A stretch of 64,000 nucleotides of DNA from Hydra vulgaris (taxonomy: Eukaryota > Cnidaria > Hydrozoa > Anthoathecata > Hydridae): NCBI RefSeq assembly GCF_038396675.1, contig NC_088921.1, positions 16,138,501-16,202,500 of the forward strand, given 5' to 3'. Positions 47,101 through 58,319 of this stretch are shown here, one piece after another (position 1 is the stretch's first letter; the number at the start of each line of letters is the position of its first letter). The translations under genes and the position numbers were made by a program. A model generated the notes under the pieces. The model saw only the letters and a program-made list of their open reading frames with translations, made no database searches and was not told the DNA's origin.

Positions 47101-48590
47101 GAAACAGCCCAGCCAGCATAACTAGGAAAAAAGTTATACGTTGTTTCTAGTTTAGGATGTCGAATGATGATTCTTGACTCATTGCATGAGTTTAGCTCGT
47201 ATTACTGCTTTTATGACTAGGCAACTCATTATATTATCTCCATATGAGCGTACAGCTCTATAGCTCAGTTTTATAGTTGTGAAGCCGACTGGTAGTCAGG
47301 TTTCACAAACTCTATGGAAACTCTCAGAGAGGCTGATTCCATCAAAAGCTGTAAAGTATCACAGTACTAACAGTGCCATGTTGCGCATGGGTGGCGTCTC
47401 TGTTTGTACTTTTGGTGTGCATTGTCGAGGCCACATTTGAAGCTCTTTGTTACGGCTAAGCGTTTAACAAAAGCAATGAGGATTTTGCTTGGACCACTAG
47501 ATAGTGTACTGAGTACTACCTGCGCTTCGAGTCTTTTAACCAATTTAAAAAAAATTCTACCATCAAAATCTATAAAACATAAAATACTATCGTTATCAGC
47601 AATTTCTGTAAATCTGTCATTCGCTAATATTCGTGGTCTTCGAACCAATTTTTTTTCTGTTGAGTCTTTTTTCTATATCGCTCTCTTTTATCTCAAGACT
47701 ACATTATTTTTAATGTAATTTTTGATGTAGCTTTATCTTTTATCAAAAATCGCTCTTGATGACTTTAACGTTTATCAATCACGGTTTGGTTCTAGTGTCA
47801 GTGACTATGCAGGCGTTTAGTCCCACAACTTTAACCTTCTCAATCTTCAACACAAATACTCAATTTTCCAACTCTCTTTCCAGACAAGCCAAATCAATTA
47901 CCTTCTCTAACCGACTTGAATCTTGTTTCTGATTCTAGTTAGTACTCATTTTCTTCACATTCATTCTTAGGTGCATGTGTCTCATTCTTCTTTATCATCA
48001 GAATCCCCTTATCATTGTACCTATTATAGCTACCTATTAAAGCTGACTGGGACTTTTTTCGTGATTGTCTTTGTGATGGCCCTTGTGTGCTACTTTTGAG
48101 ATGAAATTGATGAAAAGTTCTTCTACAAACGTTTTATCAATCTTATCTCTTGATTTCACTAATCACATCCTACCTAATATAGCCAACAAACTCAATTGCT
48201 TTACATTATTATCACTTCAGCTTCTGTTTCAAAATTGATTTCCTAATCAATTTTGAAACAAAAGCTTCGAATTTTCTACAAATTGTGGTTCAAACAACTT
48301 AAATGTTATAGTCTTGCTGTTGTCTATACTTTCAAAACTAATTAACAAATGCAAACCGGACATTTGTTTTCCAGTCTCCTTGAAAGCGACATTTGTTATC
48401 CCTTTAGTCTTTTTAGTATTATAAGCAAGGTTTACAAGTCTTTAATTAACAAACAATTAGTCTATCATATTGAATCTACTAATTTACTTTTTGATCATTA
48501 ATATATATTTTAATCTTCTAGTTCTACGGCTGATCTTTTAATGGTAATAACTGATAGGTTTTATCAGGAATTAGAAATATGTGAAGAGGC
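47100..48590 (+). mobile_element. Degraded copy of the 58-61 kb LINE family, plus strand
   Basis: Collinear with the minus-strand LINE at 58320-61300. The 5' part matches (AGTCAGGTTTC near 47296; CTCTCAGAGAGGCTGATTCC at 47320; ACAGTGCCATGTTGCGCATG at 47370). The endonuclease region follows (LSFANIRGLRTNFFSVESFF near 47610), and then the reverse-transcriptase start (STADLLMVITDRFYQELE near 48520). Many stops. It carries a perfect hairpin at 48218-48268 that the other copy lacks. Confidence 0.75.
48218..48268. repeat. Inverted duplication inside a LINE copy
   Basis: TGTTTCAAAATTGATT, spacer TCCT, then AATCAATTTTGAAACA and a few more paired bases. The related LINE copy (59461-59520, minus strand) has GTCTAGACTC-type sequence instead of the second arm. 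Confidence 0.85.
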
Positions 48591-48599
48591 TAAGACATG

Positions 48600-49080
48600 C
48601 AGGTCTTTTTTTTTTTTTTTTTTGTTCTTTTATCTTTACAATGTTGTGATTCTATATAACTATAACAAATATCTATATAACTGATACAAATTAACTATAT
48701 ATTCTTATATAACTGATACAAATTTACAATTTTACAATAAAATATATGATGGTAAGAGAAAAAATAAAATCTCACAACTTTATAGAATACAAAAAATATA
48801 ACTGCAGGGTATCATTATTATTAAAAGAACGCGGGAAACTTGCAGAAGACCAGATGGTTGTCATCAAGAAACCGCTTGTACTAGTAATATTTTTTGTATT
48901 TTTGTTTTTACATGTTTCTATTTTCACAAAATATAATGGTAGTTCATTTTATATTGGATTCACATATAATAAAATGTAAGATAAAAAATAATTGATAAAT
49001 GCTAGATTTTGCACACATAAATATATGATTAGGCATAAATAAAATTATTTTTGGTTTATATATTTTTTATATTAATATTT
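48600..49080. other. No confident gene
   Basis: A T-run at 48605-48623, then A+T-rich sequence. A 77-codon frame at 48746-48979 ends in a hydrophobic stretch (VLVIFFVFLFLHVSIF); it is isolated and I do not call it a gene. Confidence 0.35.
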
Positions 49081-49375
49081 GTTATTGAAGTTTTTTGGGA
49101 TTTTCGTTTTAACGTTAATTTTGGCTCTAGTTTCAGTTTTAGTTTAGTGTAAGTTCATATAATTGTTTATATTTAAAACGAATTTTTTTAGTAAGATTTT
49201 CAAACAATTTAGGTTATCTAATTTTGTAATTATGGCATTTCTGGATATCAGTTTATTATAGAGATAGGAACCGCGATATGAAATTGTGAAACGCGATAGT
49301 TTTGTTTTTCTAAACGGTATATTAAAGTTTCCTACTTCTCGAGTGTCATATTTATTTCTATTGATTTTAAAGAAA

Positions 49376-52230
49376 TCATTTGAGAAATGTGATGGGACAA
49401 GCCCTCAGTTTATATTTCAGCATAAACAATAAGTTATGATAAATGTTTATTCTATAGACGTTTAGTGCATTAAGCAGTTTTAACAAAGGTTCAGCATGAG
49501 TGAATTTGTCTTTTTTATAGACAATTCTAACGGCATGTTTTTGACGTCGATAAAGTGATTTCAAATTGGATTTATTGGTACTTGCCCATGCTATATTACC
49601 ATATGTATAATAGGTCTGTATAAATGAGAAATAAAGATGTTTTAGATTTTTTTGGGATAACATTGGTCTAGCTTTGTATAGCACGCCAATGTTTTTGGTT
49701 ATTTTTGTATTTAAATAGTCAATGTGTGCTTTCCATGAAATATTTTTGTCAATTAGTAAACCTAGAAATTTTGTTATTGAGGTTCTTTCAATATTTTTGT
49801 TTTCTATTTTTAGCAATGGTAATATATTAGGTTTTTTTTTTCTTTTTTGGTTGGGATGGGATGGGGAATAAAAGGTAATTGGTTTTTTCTGTGTTTAAAG
49901 ATAATTTATTAGATTTTAGCCACATATTAAGTTTTTCAAGTTCGATATTCGTTGTTTCAAAGAGTTCTTCAATAGATCTAGTAATAATAAAATAAATTAG
50001 TATCATCTGCAAACATTATTACATCAAGTTTGTTTAAGACTTTCGGAAGATCGTTAATGTATATTAAGAACAATAAGGGAGCTAGAATGGAACCTTGGGG
50101 AACGCCACATTTAATCTTAAGCAATTTTGAACAGATATTTTCATCAGTATTAACACATTGCTGTCTGTTTAGCAAAAAAATTTTAAACCAGAGTAATGCA
50201 ACATTTTTTACGCCATATTTTTCCAATTTTTTGAGCAGGGTAGCATGATCAACAGTATCGAATGCTTTCGATAAATCTATAAAGATTCCAAAAACAAATT
50301 CTTTATTAACAAATGAGTAGTTGATACTATTTACAAGATCTACGATTGCATGTTCGGTTGCATGTTACTTTTGAAAGCCGAATTGTTTTGTATTTAAGAT
50401 ATTGCTGTTTGTTATATATTAGTATAATTTATTATAAATTATTCGTTCGAGGAGTTTTGAGAATACAGGAAGAATTAAGATTGGTCTAAAATTGTTTAGT
50501 AAGTATGGTTCTCCAGTTTTATATATTGGTACAATTTTTGCAATTTTCAATTTCTCTGGAACGGTTCTTGTTGTAATTGAAGATTTAAATATTTCGAAGA
50601 GGGGTTTCTTTATTATCGAAAAGATACTCATTACAATATTGCTACAAATTTCATCAATTCCTGGTGCTTTGTTGATTTTTAAAGAGTTTTTTGCATTTTC
50701 GAGTTCTTCATAGCTTAATCCGTTGAAAGTTAGTTCGCTATTAAGATCAGTAAAATAATTTTCAAAGGAGTCATTTGCGGTTTGAATTTTAGACGCCATG
50801 TTAGGGCCAATATTTGCAAAGAAATTGTTGAATTGTTCGGCAATAGAGTTCTTATCGTTGTGTTCTATTTCATTTATAATAATTCTATCTGGTAAGCTGT
50901 TTGTTTTTATATACTTTTTTCCGATTATTTCTTTCATGATGTTCCATGTTTTTTTGGTATCTCCATTTGTTTTTTGAAGTAATTCAGAATAATAAACTTT
51001 TTTAGAATGTTTTCTGATTTTTTCGAAAAGATTTTTATATTGTTTATAAGTAGATAGGTTTTCTTCATTTCTGTTTTTCAAATATTTAACATATAGTCTC
51101 TTAGTTTTTGAAAATTTTTTGATTCCGCTGGTGATCCATGGACAGCTCAAATGTTTTACTTTTATTTCTTTTTCTTTGATTGGAAAATGATTATTATAGT
51201 GTTTTAGAAAAATATCTGTGAAAGTATTATATGCAGAGTTTGTGTTCCCAAGGTTACATTCTTGATACACTTTAACCCAATCTACTGCCGATAGTGTGTC
51301 TTTAAAACATTTAATAGAATTTTTATTTATTTTTCTTTTATAAATTTTTTTTTTCGAGTTATTATTTATTTTTGTATCATGTTTTATTGTAAAGTAAATT
51401 GGAAAATGATCTGTTATATCAATTTTTATTATTCCTGCTTTTAAGGAGGTATCTAGAAATGAGTTTGTTAGTATGTTATCTATAGCAGAAATAGTATTCG
51501 AGGTTACCCGTGTGGGTTTATTAATAATTGGTAAAATACAATGTTGAAACATGTTATCAAAAAATAATTTAGTGATCGGACACTCTTTGTATTTTAAACA
51601 ATCTATGTTTAAGTCCCCGATACAGAACAACTTTTTTTGCTCTTTATTGATTTTAAGAAAAATTTCTTCTAGATAATTAGAACATTTTTTAATATTACCT
51701 TCAGGTGGCCTATAACAGGTAGAGACTATAAAATTTTTAAATTTGGAGTTGATGATCTCTATTTTAAAGACCTCACTATCGGGGTTAGAAATGGAGTGAT
51801 CTTTTCTCACTTTTATCACTTGATCATTTCGAACATAAGTTGCGATCCCTCCTCCTTTTTTGTATGCTTTCCTTTCAGAAGATAATAATTTATAATTTGG
51901 AATTTGAAAGTTAGAGTTATTTTGGATTGATTCATCAGAACACCAAGTTTCTGTTCGGCAAATCGTACTGAATGAATAATTGCAATCAATTAGGAAATGT
52001 TTAAGTTTGTCAAAATTTTTATTTATGCTTCTTATATTTATGTGCATTACCGTAAAATTATTTTTATAAGCTTCAAGTTCAGTTTTGAAAGTTTCTGTTT
52101 CAAAATATCGAGAGTTAAAATTATACATTTGAAAAATTTGCGTATCAGCGTCATTGAGTATATTATTCGCGGTTTCAAAGACATTAAAGCGCATCGTTTC
52201 AAAATCTATTGTTTTATTTTTTATTGCCAT
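49376..52230 (-). pseudogene. LINE ORF2: AP-endonuclease and reverse transcriptase, broken
   Basis: 603 codons from ATG 52230 are intact. AP-endonuclease motifs: FTVMHINIRSINKNFDKL, the ETWCSDES site (where RTETW stands for the usual xxETW), CYRPPEGN, FCIGDLNIDCL, DITDHFPIYFTI. The linker and the start of reverse transcriptase follow (KAPGIDEICSNIV; NNFRPILILPVFSKLLERII). After a TAA near 50419 come FIDLSKAFDTVDHATLL, CGVPQGSILAPLLFLIYIND and FADDTNLF (the active site, Tyr replaced by Phe), then a shift near 49980. LGLLIDKNISWKAHIDYL and a C-terminal domain follow. At least three breaks. Confidence 0.85.
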
Positions 52231-52289
52231 TATTTTAGAATGTAAAATTTAGAACGCGTTTACTCAGTAATAAAACAAAAGTGTGTTGC

Positions 52290-53110
52290 GCTATTTTTAA
52301 AAAGCTCGTGTAAATATTTTATCGCATTTTAAAATGGCGTATTTACCTTCGCTTCTTAGTTTTTTAACTTCTTCCCAGAGCTTTCTTCGATGATATATTG
52401 TTTCTTGAGCGAAGTCTTCATTTATGTATATGCCAGTTCCTTTGAATATACTTTACAGCATTGAGAATTTTGTTTTTGTCTTGGAAGTTTAAAAGTTTTA
52501 TAACTAATGTTCTTGGTTTGTTGTCTTTAAATTGTCCAATACGATGAGCTCGTTCAACCACTACTTCGCTTTATATTTTCAGTTTTGTTTTGAAAATTTC
52601 TTTAACAGCTTTTTCGCAGTCTTCCCAACTTTCGCCTAGTGTTTCTTGTATTCCATCTATTCTTAAGTTGTTTCTTCTCGATCGATTGTCTAGATCTATG
52701 GATTTTTTATATAATGAATAGATTTCTTTGTCGTAGTATTTCTTTATTTGTGATATTTTTTCTGAGATGTTGTTTTCTTGAAAATTTAGGCTGTCTTTAA
52801 TGTCACGTAGGTCTTTTTCTATATTTGATATTTTACATTTGTTGTTATTAATGTCATTCTCTAGCATGTCTAATCTATCTGTGATAATTTTGAGATTTGC
52901 ACTTATTATTGAGGTAAATGATTTTTCCTGGTCTTTTAATAAGCGTTCCGTTTCTTTGAGAATACTTTTTTTATGTTCTTCAAGCTTACTAGAAATCATT
53001 TTTTCGATGTTTTTCATCGTAATATCCATTTTTTTTATGTAAAAACTTTTCGCTATTAAATAATACGTCTTTCTTCCGCAAAAGCCAGAGCGCCAAAAAG
53101 TCTTCTTCAT
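52290..53110 (-). pseudogene. LINE ORF1: coiled coil plus L1-ORF1-like RNA-binding region
   Basis: A long coiled coil (residues about 30-130, e.g. NIEKMISSKLEEHKKSILKE) is followed by DLDNRSRRNNLRIDGIQE and SWEDCEKAVKEIF, the pattern of the L1 ORF1 RNA-recognition domain. After a stop at about 52572 comes VVVERAHRIGQFKDNKPRTL, then, past a shift near 52450, FAQETIYHRRKLWEEVKKL, the C-terminal domain. ORF1 proteins form trimers that coat the element RNA. An L1-like ORF1 beside this type of ORF2 is worth noting. Confidence 0.75.
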
Positions 53111-53159
53111 AAGCTCTTTCTTACGGTGTCTCAGATAACAATTTTAAAACTTTGAAGTC

Positions 53160-53323
53160 CTCCTTACTAATCGTAGTTTAAAAGTTGTACTTGTAGGACC
53201 ACACTTGTCTTCATGTCCTGTAACTTCAGAGTTAATGTCACATCTAATGTGACATTGCTCGCAAACAACTTTAGTTTCTGGTTAATCGTTACCACAACAA
53301 CATTTAACAATCATCGAAAACAT
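53160..53323 (-). pseudogene. Zinc-finger-like segment upstream of LINE ORF1
   Basis: From ATG 53323: VKCCCGN, a TAA, then VVCEQCHIRCDI and GHEDKCG. The cysteine/histidine spacing resembles a PHD-type or gag-type finger. PHD fingers occur in ORF1 of some CR1/L2 LINEs, so this may be the true N-terminal part. One in-frame stop and short length limit confidence. Confidence 0.35.
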
Positions 53324-53519
53324 TTTTTTTTTCTTTAAATTTTCACAACTACATATTAATTACAAATTTTTTACACTGCAATATTATAAAGAAACTGTAC
53401 TTCCTAAACAAAAAAAAAATACATTTTACAATTTTTATATATTTGTATATGCATATGAAGCGAATTAAATTTTTTTTTTTTTTTTGTTTATTGTCTTTAA
53501 TATGTATATGAATATGTAC

Positions 53520-53860
53520 AGATTTGTAATTTTTTATTTGTTATTTTATATTTTAACTTTATCTTAAATTTCTTCTTTTTTTAACTTTAAGTTCTTTTTT
53601 TAACTTTAAGTTCTTTTTTAACCTTCTAAAATTTCTAACCAAATTTTTTTTTTTTTTTTTTTTAAACTTATTAATTTCACTCTTTTATGTAATATTGGAA
53701 GATGTAAAATTTAATTGTATTTTTTTTGTATTTCACAAAGGGGCTTGATGATAAGTCATTTTGACTTCTACTTGCCCCAGTCAGCTTGTAATTATATATA
53801 TTTGTTTAAATTTATAGATAACATTGTAAAATGTGTAAAATGACGAAATAAATAGAAATT
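53520..53860 (+). mobile_element. LINE 3' UTR fragment
   Basis: Shares CACAAAGGGGCTTGATGATA, the CTTGCCCCAGTCAG segment and the ending GACGAAATAAA with 46130-46310. It has no coding part, i.e. a strongly 5'-truncated copy. T-runs occur at 53474-53490 and 53646-53663. Confidence 0.6.
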
Positions 53861-53869
53861 CTAATTCTA

Positions 53870-54110
53870 TTCTTATTTTTATAAATTTCAAATCTGTCCT
53901 TGTTTGGAATACTGTTAACATATCTGAAGCGGAACTTCGAATAATGTTTTTTCTCTATTAGACAAGGTGAAAAAATGCATTCTAAACATAGTTGGACCTG
54001 CACTTACTGCCGACCTTTAACAATTGTCACATCATTGTAATGTTGCTCCTTGTTCTCTATAAATACGCTAAGGCGCACTGCTTTAAAGAGCTTGCGTAAT
54101 ATTTTCAAAA
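53870..54110 (+). mobile_element. LINE fragment of the 58-61 kb family
   Basis: Plus-strand sequence (AACATAGTTGGACCTGCACT... CACATCATTGTAATGTTGCT) matches the minus-strand LINE at 58610-58700, the segment encoding NIVGPALAANLQPLSHRRNV. Short and broken. Confidence 0.7.
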
Positions 54111-54119
54111 AAAAAAAAT

Positions 54120-54905
54120 TAAGTATAGTACAGTAAAGTTCTAAACTAAAGAACACAGCCAAATCCCAAAAGCTGAGAAGACCATAATTTCCAACTTTCT
54201 AGTTTTTGTTTTAGGTACCCCAAAAGACCTAATGGTCTTGTCACAGAACACCGCAGAAGAGCATTTAAAATTTTAAGTTCGCGCCTTCTTCTCTATCAAT
54301 GGCGTAAAATATGCTCAGCTCTTGCTTTGAACGAGGGATTTTTTGCTTCTAAGCCAATTTATGGTGAATTATTACTTTTTAATTTTATAACTCTTTTCTT
54401 TTTTCTTTTTATATTTAAACTTGTGGTTTTGTTCCTTTCTCAAATCTTTAACTCCAAATCCCAAATTTTAAGAAACAGGCCGCTGCGCAAAGAAAAAAAT
54501 AGTTAGGAACTTGGATCTTCTTGCTTACGAAACAATAGGTCTTCTTGTACACTACCTTGTATATAAAATAAGATTTTATTTATTTATTGAAAATTTCAGT
54601 TAAAAGAATGTTATGTTTTTAATGTTCTTAAAATAGTTAAAAATTTTTTAATATTTTAAAATTAGCGCTGCATGTCAGTGATCGTTTAGAAACGATAGAA
54701 ATCGTTTATCCAAAACGTCACCACAGAGAACGTTCACAAAACGATTTGGGCACAATAAATCAGGTAAGAACAATTGATTTTTAGTCATAATGTTACTACC
54801 TATCATTAATTGTAGCGACGCATTGCAACCTGAAAAAAAGTTTTCCTATTTTTTCAAAGTAAATGGTGGGTATAACTAATAAATAGGGGTGGATAATATA
54901 AATGT
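54120..54905. other. No recognised gene
   Basis: A+T-rich with a small inverted CAGTGATCGTTTAGAAACGATAG-like patch near 54676-54700. Nothing coding. Confidence 0.4.
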
Positions 54906-54910
54906 ATTAT

Positions 54911-55070
54911 GGGGTCGCCCATAAATTACGTCACCCAATTTTTGACCGTTTTCGACCTCCCCCCCCCACTCGTCACACACTCGTAACTGCACTAGCAAGT
55001 TTTGTATGAGTCGTCACAAAACCACTAACCCCCCCCCCCATAGTGCGTGACGTAATTTATGGACAGCCCC
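54911..55070. mobile_element. MITE with GGGG..CCATAAATTACGTCAC termini
   Basis: The left end GGGGTCGCCCATAAATTACG (then TCAC) and the right end GTGACGTAATTTATGGACAG (then CCCC) are inverted with two mismatches. 160 bp long, with C-runs inside. MITE termini of this kind are common in invertebrate genomes; the parent family is not assigned here. Confidence 0.8.
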
Positions 55071-55171
55071 TAAGATAAATATTTTTGTTATTTTACATCA
55101 AAAATTTAACTGTTCTATAAAGCTAAATTATTATTGAAAAGTACGCTTGGTTTTTTCAAAAAATAATTTAA

Positions 55172-55217
55172 TTTTGAAAATTTGAATCAAACTTACGTTT
55201 GATTCAAATTTTCAAAA
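55172..55217. repeat. Perfect 21-bp inverted duplication, 4-base loop
   Basis: TTTTGAAAATTTGAATCAAAC, spacer TTAC, exact complement; a second partial echo (AAAAGTTTGATTCAAATAATC) follows at about 55227. Confidence 0.85.
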
Positions 55218-55414
55218 ATTCAAAAAAAGTTTGATTCAAATAATCAAAAATTCGAACAAAAACATGCTGTTTTATTACTTCAATAATATCAATCAATCAA
55301 ATTTATCGACAGGTTCTAAGCCCAATATAATAAATATACAATGGGTAAAATAAAGTGGATTAGAATAAAACAAAGTCTAACGCACTGAAATATAAGCAAA
55401 ACCCAAGAAAAAAA

Positions 55415-55427
55415 AAATATATATATA

Positions 55428-55459
<32 letters not shown>
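55415..55459. repeat. (TA)n microsatellite
   Basis: Short TA array with a TTTA interruption, next to the LINE fragment. Confidence 0.9.
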
Positions 55460-55462
<3 letters not shown>

Positions 55463-55489
55463 ATAAGAAGTTAAAGTGTTATAATTATA

Positions 55490-56100
55490 ACTCAGCTCTC
55501 CATTTAAACATCAGCGGAGACTGCAAGAAACTGTCTGGGTTAAGAAAAGCTTTTACTACGAGATTCTCATTATTCTGCAGCAGTAACAATTAGGAGTATT
55601 ATAAAATAGTGTATCAAAGCAAACTCTATCAAAGGCTTTACTAATGTCAATAAAGGCCACAAGCATATTTGAGCCATGTGATAGGTAAAAATTTAAAATA
55701 TCTTTCAAAATAAGAGCTGTCATAAAAGTGCTATGGTTTTTCTTAAATCCAAATTGGTTGGGAGTCCCAGTGAAACTTTTATTAATGCACGAGACAAAAA
55801 TATGTTTCAAAATTTTGGAGAAAATTGTTACCAATGCAGTTGGACGATAATTAGAAGAATCGGAAATGTCACCATTCTTATCTTTAACAACAGGAGAAAT
55901 AACAGAGTGTGAAGCTTTGTCATGGATTCATGCCAATAGGCATGAATCCATGACAAAGCATGGAGGAAAAACACAATGACAAAATATTAAAGTAATTTTA
56001 GCTAGCATAGAGATAATGCTCCAACTGAAGTCCAAAATAGTTACCTTCATTTCCACAGGATATATGATTTATGGTAGATTGGACTTCATCAAGAGTGACA
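55490..56100 (-). mobile_element. LINE reverse-transcriptase fragment with internal hairpin
   Basis: The minus strand encodes ILKHIFVSCINKSFTGTPNQ, FGFKKNHSTFMTALILKDIL and LVAFIDISKAFDRVCFDTLF, the reverse-transcriptase finger/palm start. Upstream (55860-56100) is decayed and contains the perfect hairpin at 55914-55959. It ends before the catalytic YADD. Confidence 0.7.
55914..55959. repeat. Perfect 21-bp inverted duplication, 4-base loop
   Basis: GCTTTGTCATGGATTCATGC(C), spacer AATA, exact complement, within a LINE fragment. Confidence 0.85.
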
Positions 56101-56109
56101 AAATAGGCA

Positions 56110-56528
56110 TCATATTAAAGAATATTACAGTGTTTAACTATAAGTTGTCATTTAAGTTGCATGTTGGCTTGACTGAGTTGAACAGGGTGGAATAGTTATT
56201 ATACCACATGTGGCATACATTATCAGGACCATTTGTCGCTGTGAATACAAGTCACGGTAGACCAGAAACTGGTATAGCTCTTGTTTGCTAAGCTGTTAGC
56301 CAGCTTTTCTGCTTTTATAGTATCTTCTTTTTTTTTTTGCAGAAACGAATGGCATATTTATATAAGGCACTTCAATTTTTAACAAGATTGAAAATTGGGA
56401 GTCAACTTAATCTCTAAATCCTAATATTGTTATCAACTTAAAGATCTTTTTTATTATTATATGTGTAAACAGAGTATAATTCTTTATTCCTAAATTTATA
56501 AGCCATAATTAAAGCTTTATTTTAAAAA

Positions 56529-56593
<65 letters not shown>

Positions 56594-58250
56594 TATAATA
56601 TTATGTATCATTTTCATTTTTCAGTTGTTTTTAAAATAAAAAGCTTCAATACTTATATATTTTATTAATTTTTTCCCTCAATAATTAACTCTAGGTTTTT
56701 TACTATTATGAAATCTAAAACTTTTTTTAGAATGGATTTCACGAGGACTATGTCACGTATGAAATCAAAGCAACAAAGGATCATCATTTTTTGGATTTAA
56801 AAAAAATTGAGTACGGTTTTTATACTGTGATTGCAATTAAACTGAATTTTTAATACAGTTTTTTAATTTCTTTAAATTTTTACTAATTTTTAGACAAACA
56901 CATCAAAAGTATATTTGGCTTCGTTCTTTTGAAAATGGTAAAGAAGTTGCTGTTAAGGTTTGTTTATTTATGTTAACTTCATTCAGTGGCGTTTACTAAT
57001 AAAAATATTTGATATAATTTTCTTTAATTGCTTAGAAAAAAATGAAAGAAAACAACTAAAATAACAACATCAAATATATTTTTACCAGAAATATAGATGT
57101 CTTACTTTGCTTGTTTCAGTGTACAAATACATATATTCTATGTTCTGGACTTTTACTCTTATATAACATGACTAAGTCAAGCAATAAAATATAAAAAAAC
57201 AACAAAAAAACGAAACATTAAAAAGATTTACAACTAGGCAATATTATTAGATAATTATAAAAGTGTTGTTTCTATTTCTTTTGATGTTATGAGTGGTTTT
57301 TTAATTTAGTTTTAAAAATACTGCAAAAAGGGTGTTTTAAAATTTTTTAAAGTAAATTTAGGCTTGAGTTATTGTTGAGTTAGTAAAAGAGAGTTTACTG
57401 TAGAGTAATGAAGTTTTGACATTTTAGTGCACCTCTTCGAAAAAAAAACTTCAATTAATAGTTAGGCTCGCAACAAATTTTTAAAATCTTTTTACAACTT
57501 TTAAAGCAATAACTTAATAATCATGTCAATTTTATTTGCCTATTATATGTTTTATAAAAGGTTTTACATAAAGGCATTTCTTTACATAAAAATTAATTTT
57601 AAAAGGAAAAACCCAAACATGACGTTTATAAGTTGAGTTCGAGTTATTCAAAAGCTCTATATATTCATAGCTCATTTAAAGTTAGACATACCATTTAAAG
57701 CTTTGACAATGACTCCTTTTTTGGACAAAGTTTATTTGCAAAAGCAAAAACATATATAGCTGAATCATAGTACAAACTATGTATTTGAATTAATTTTATT
57801 GATGAAGTAGCTTCAAATATATTTATACACAATGTCACTTTATGATCCATAAGATATATCTAAATCTTTTTTATTAGAAAATTCTCCATTTCATTTTTTT
57901 TTGCATCTCTTAGCTTTTTAATGCTATATCAGAAATATCATCTAGAAAACATTTTTTCTGATCATTGTTATTTCATCAATCATGGTTTAAACCTCATAGT
58001 TTTAACAAATTACCTTTTTAAATTTTCTATTTCATAGCTAAAACCTCAGTTTTTTTGATAAAATTTTTATTATTTAAATAAAAATATATATTATTTAAGT
58101 AACAACATTTAGAATAAGATTTAAAAATCAATATTCAAGTCTCAGGCATTACTTGCCAAAAGGACTGTATTCACCCTATTTAAAGAACCTTTGGCTTAGA
58201 CAAAATGCTGCAGATCTCTTATGCTTTTGACAATTTAATATAAAAAACGA
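56110..58250. other. No confident gene; contains (TA)n
   Basis: A TA array at 56528-56588. The stretch 56730-56960 has possible short exons (AATGGATTTCACGAGGACTA... with AG/GT borders near 56893 and 56957), which I cannot assign. The rest is A+T-rich. Confidence 0.35.
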
Positions 58251-58319
58251 ACCTTTTTTTTTTTTTTTTTTTTTAAACATCTTTGCTTCCAACAAGGCTG
58301 CAAGCAGCCACTAATTAAA

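Larger units (their letters stand above)
49080..53340 (-). mobile_element. Nearly full-length LINE with two ORFs
   Basis: A minus-strand element with a zinc-finger/ORF1 region (53330-52290), an ORF2 with endonuclease and reverse transcriptase (52230-49376), and a 3' region to about 49080. The layout and the C-terminal sequences place it in the CR1/L2/jockey group of non-LTR elements. Several frame breaks indicate it is inactive. Confidence 0.8.
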
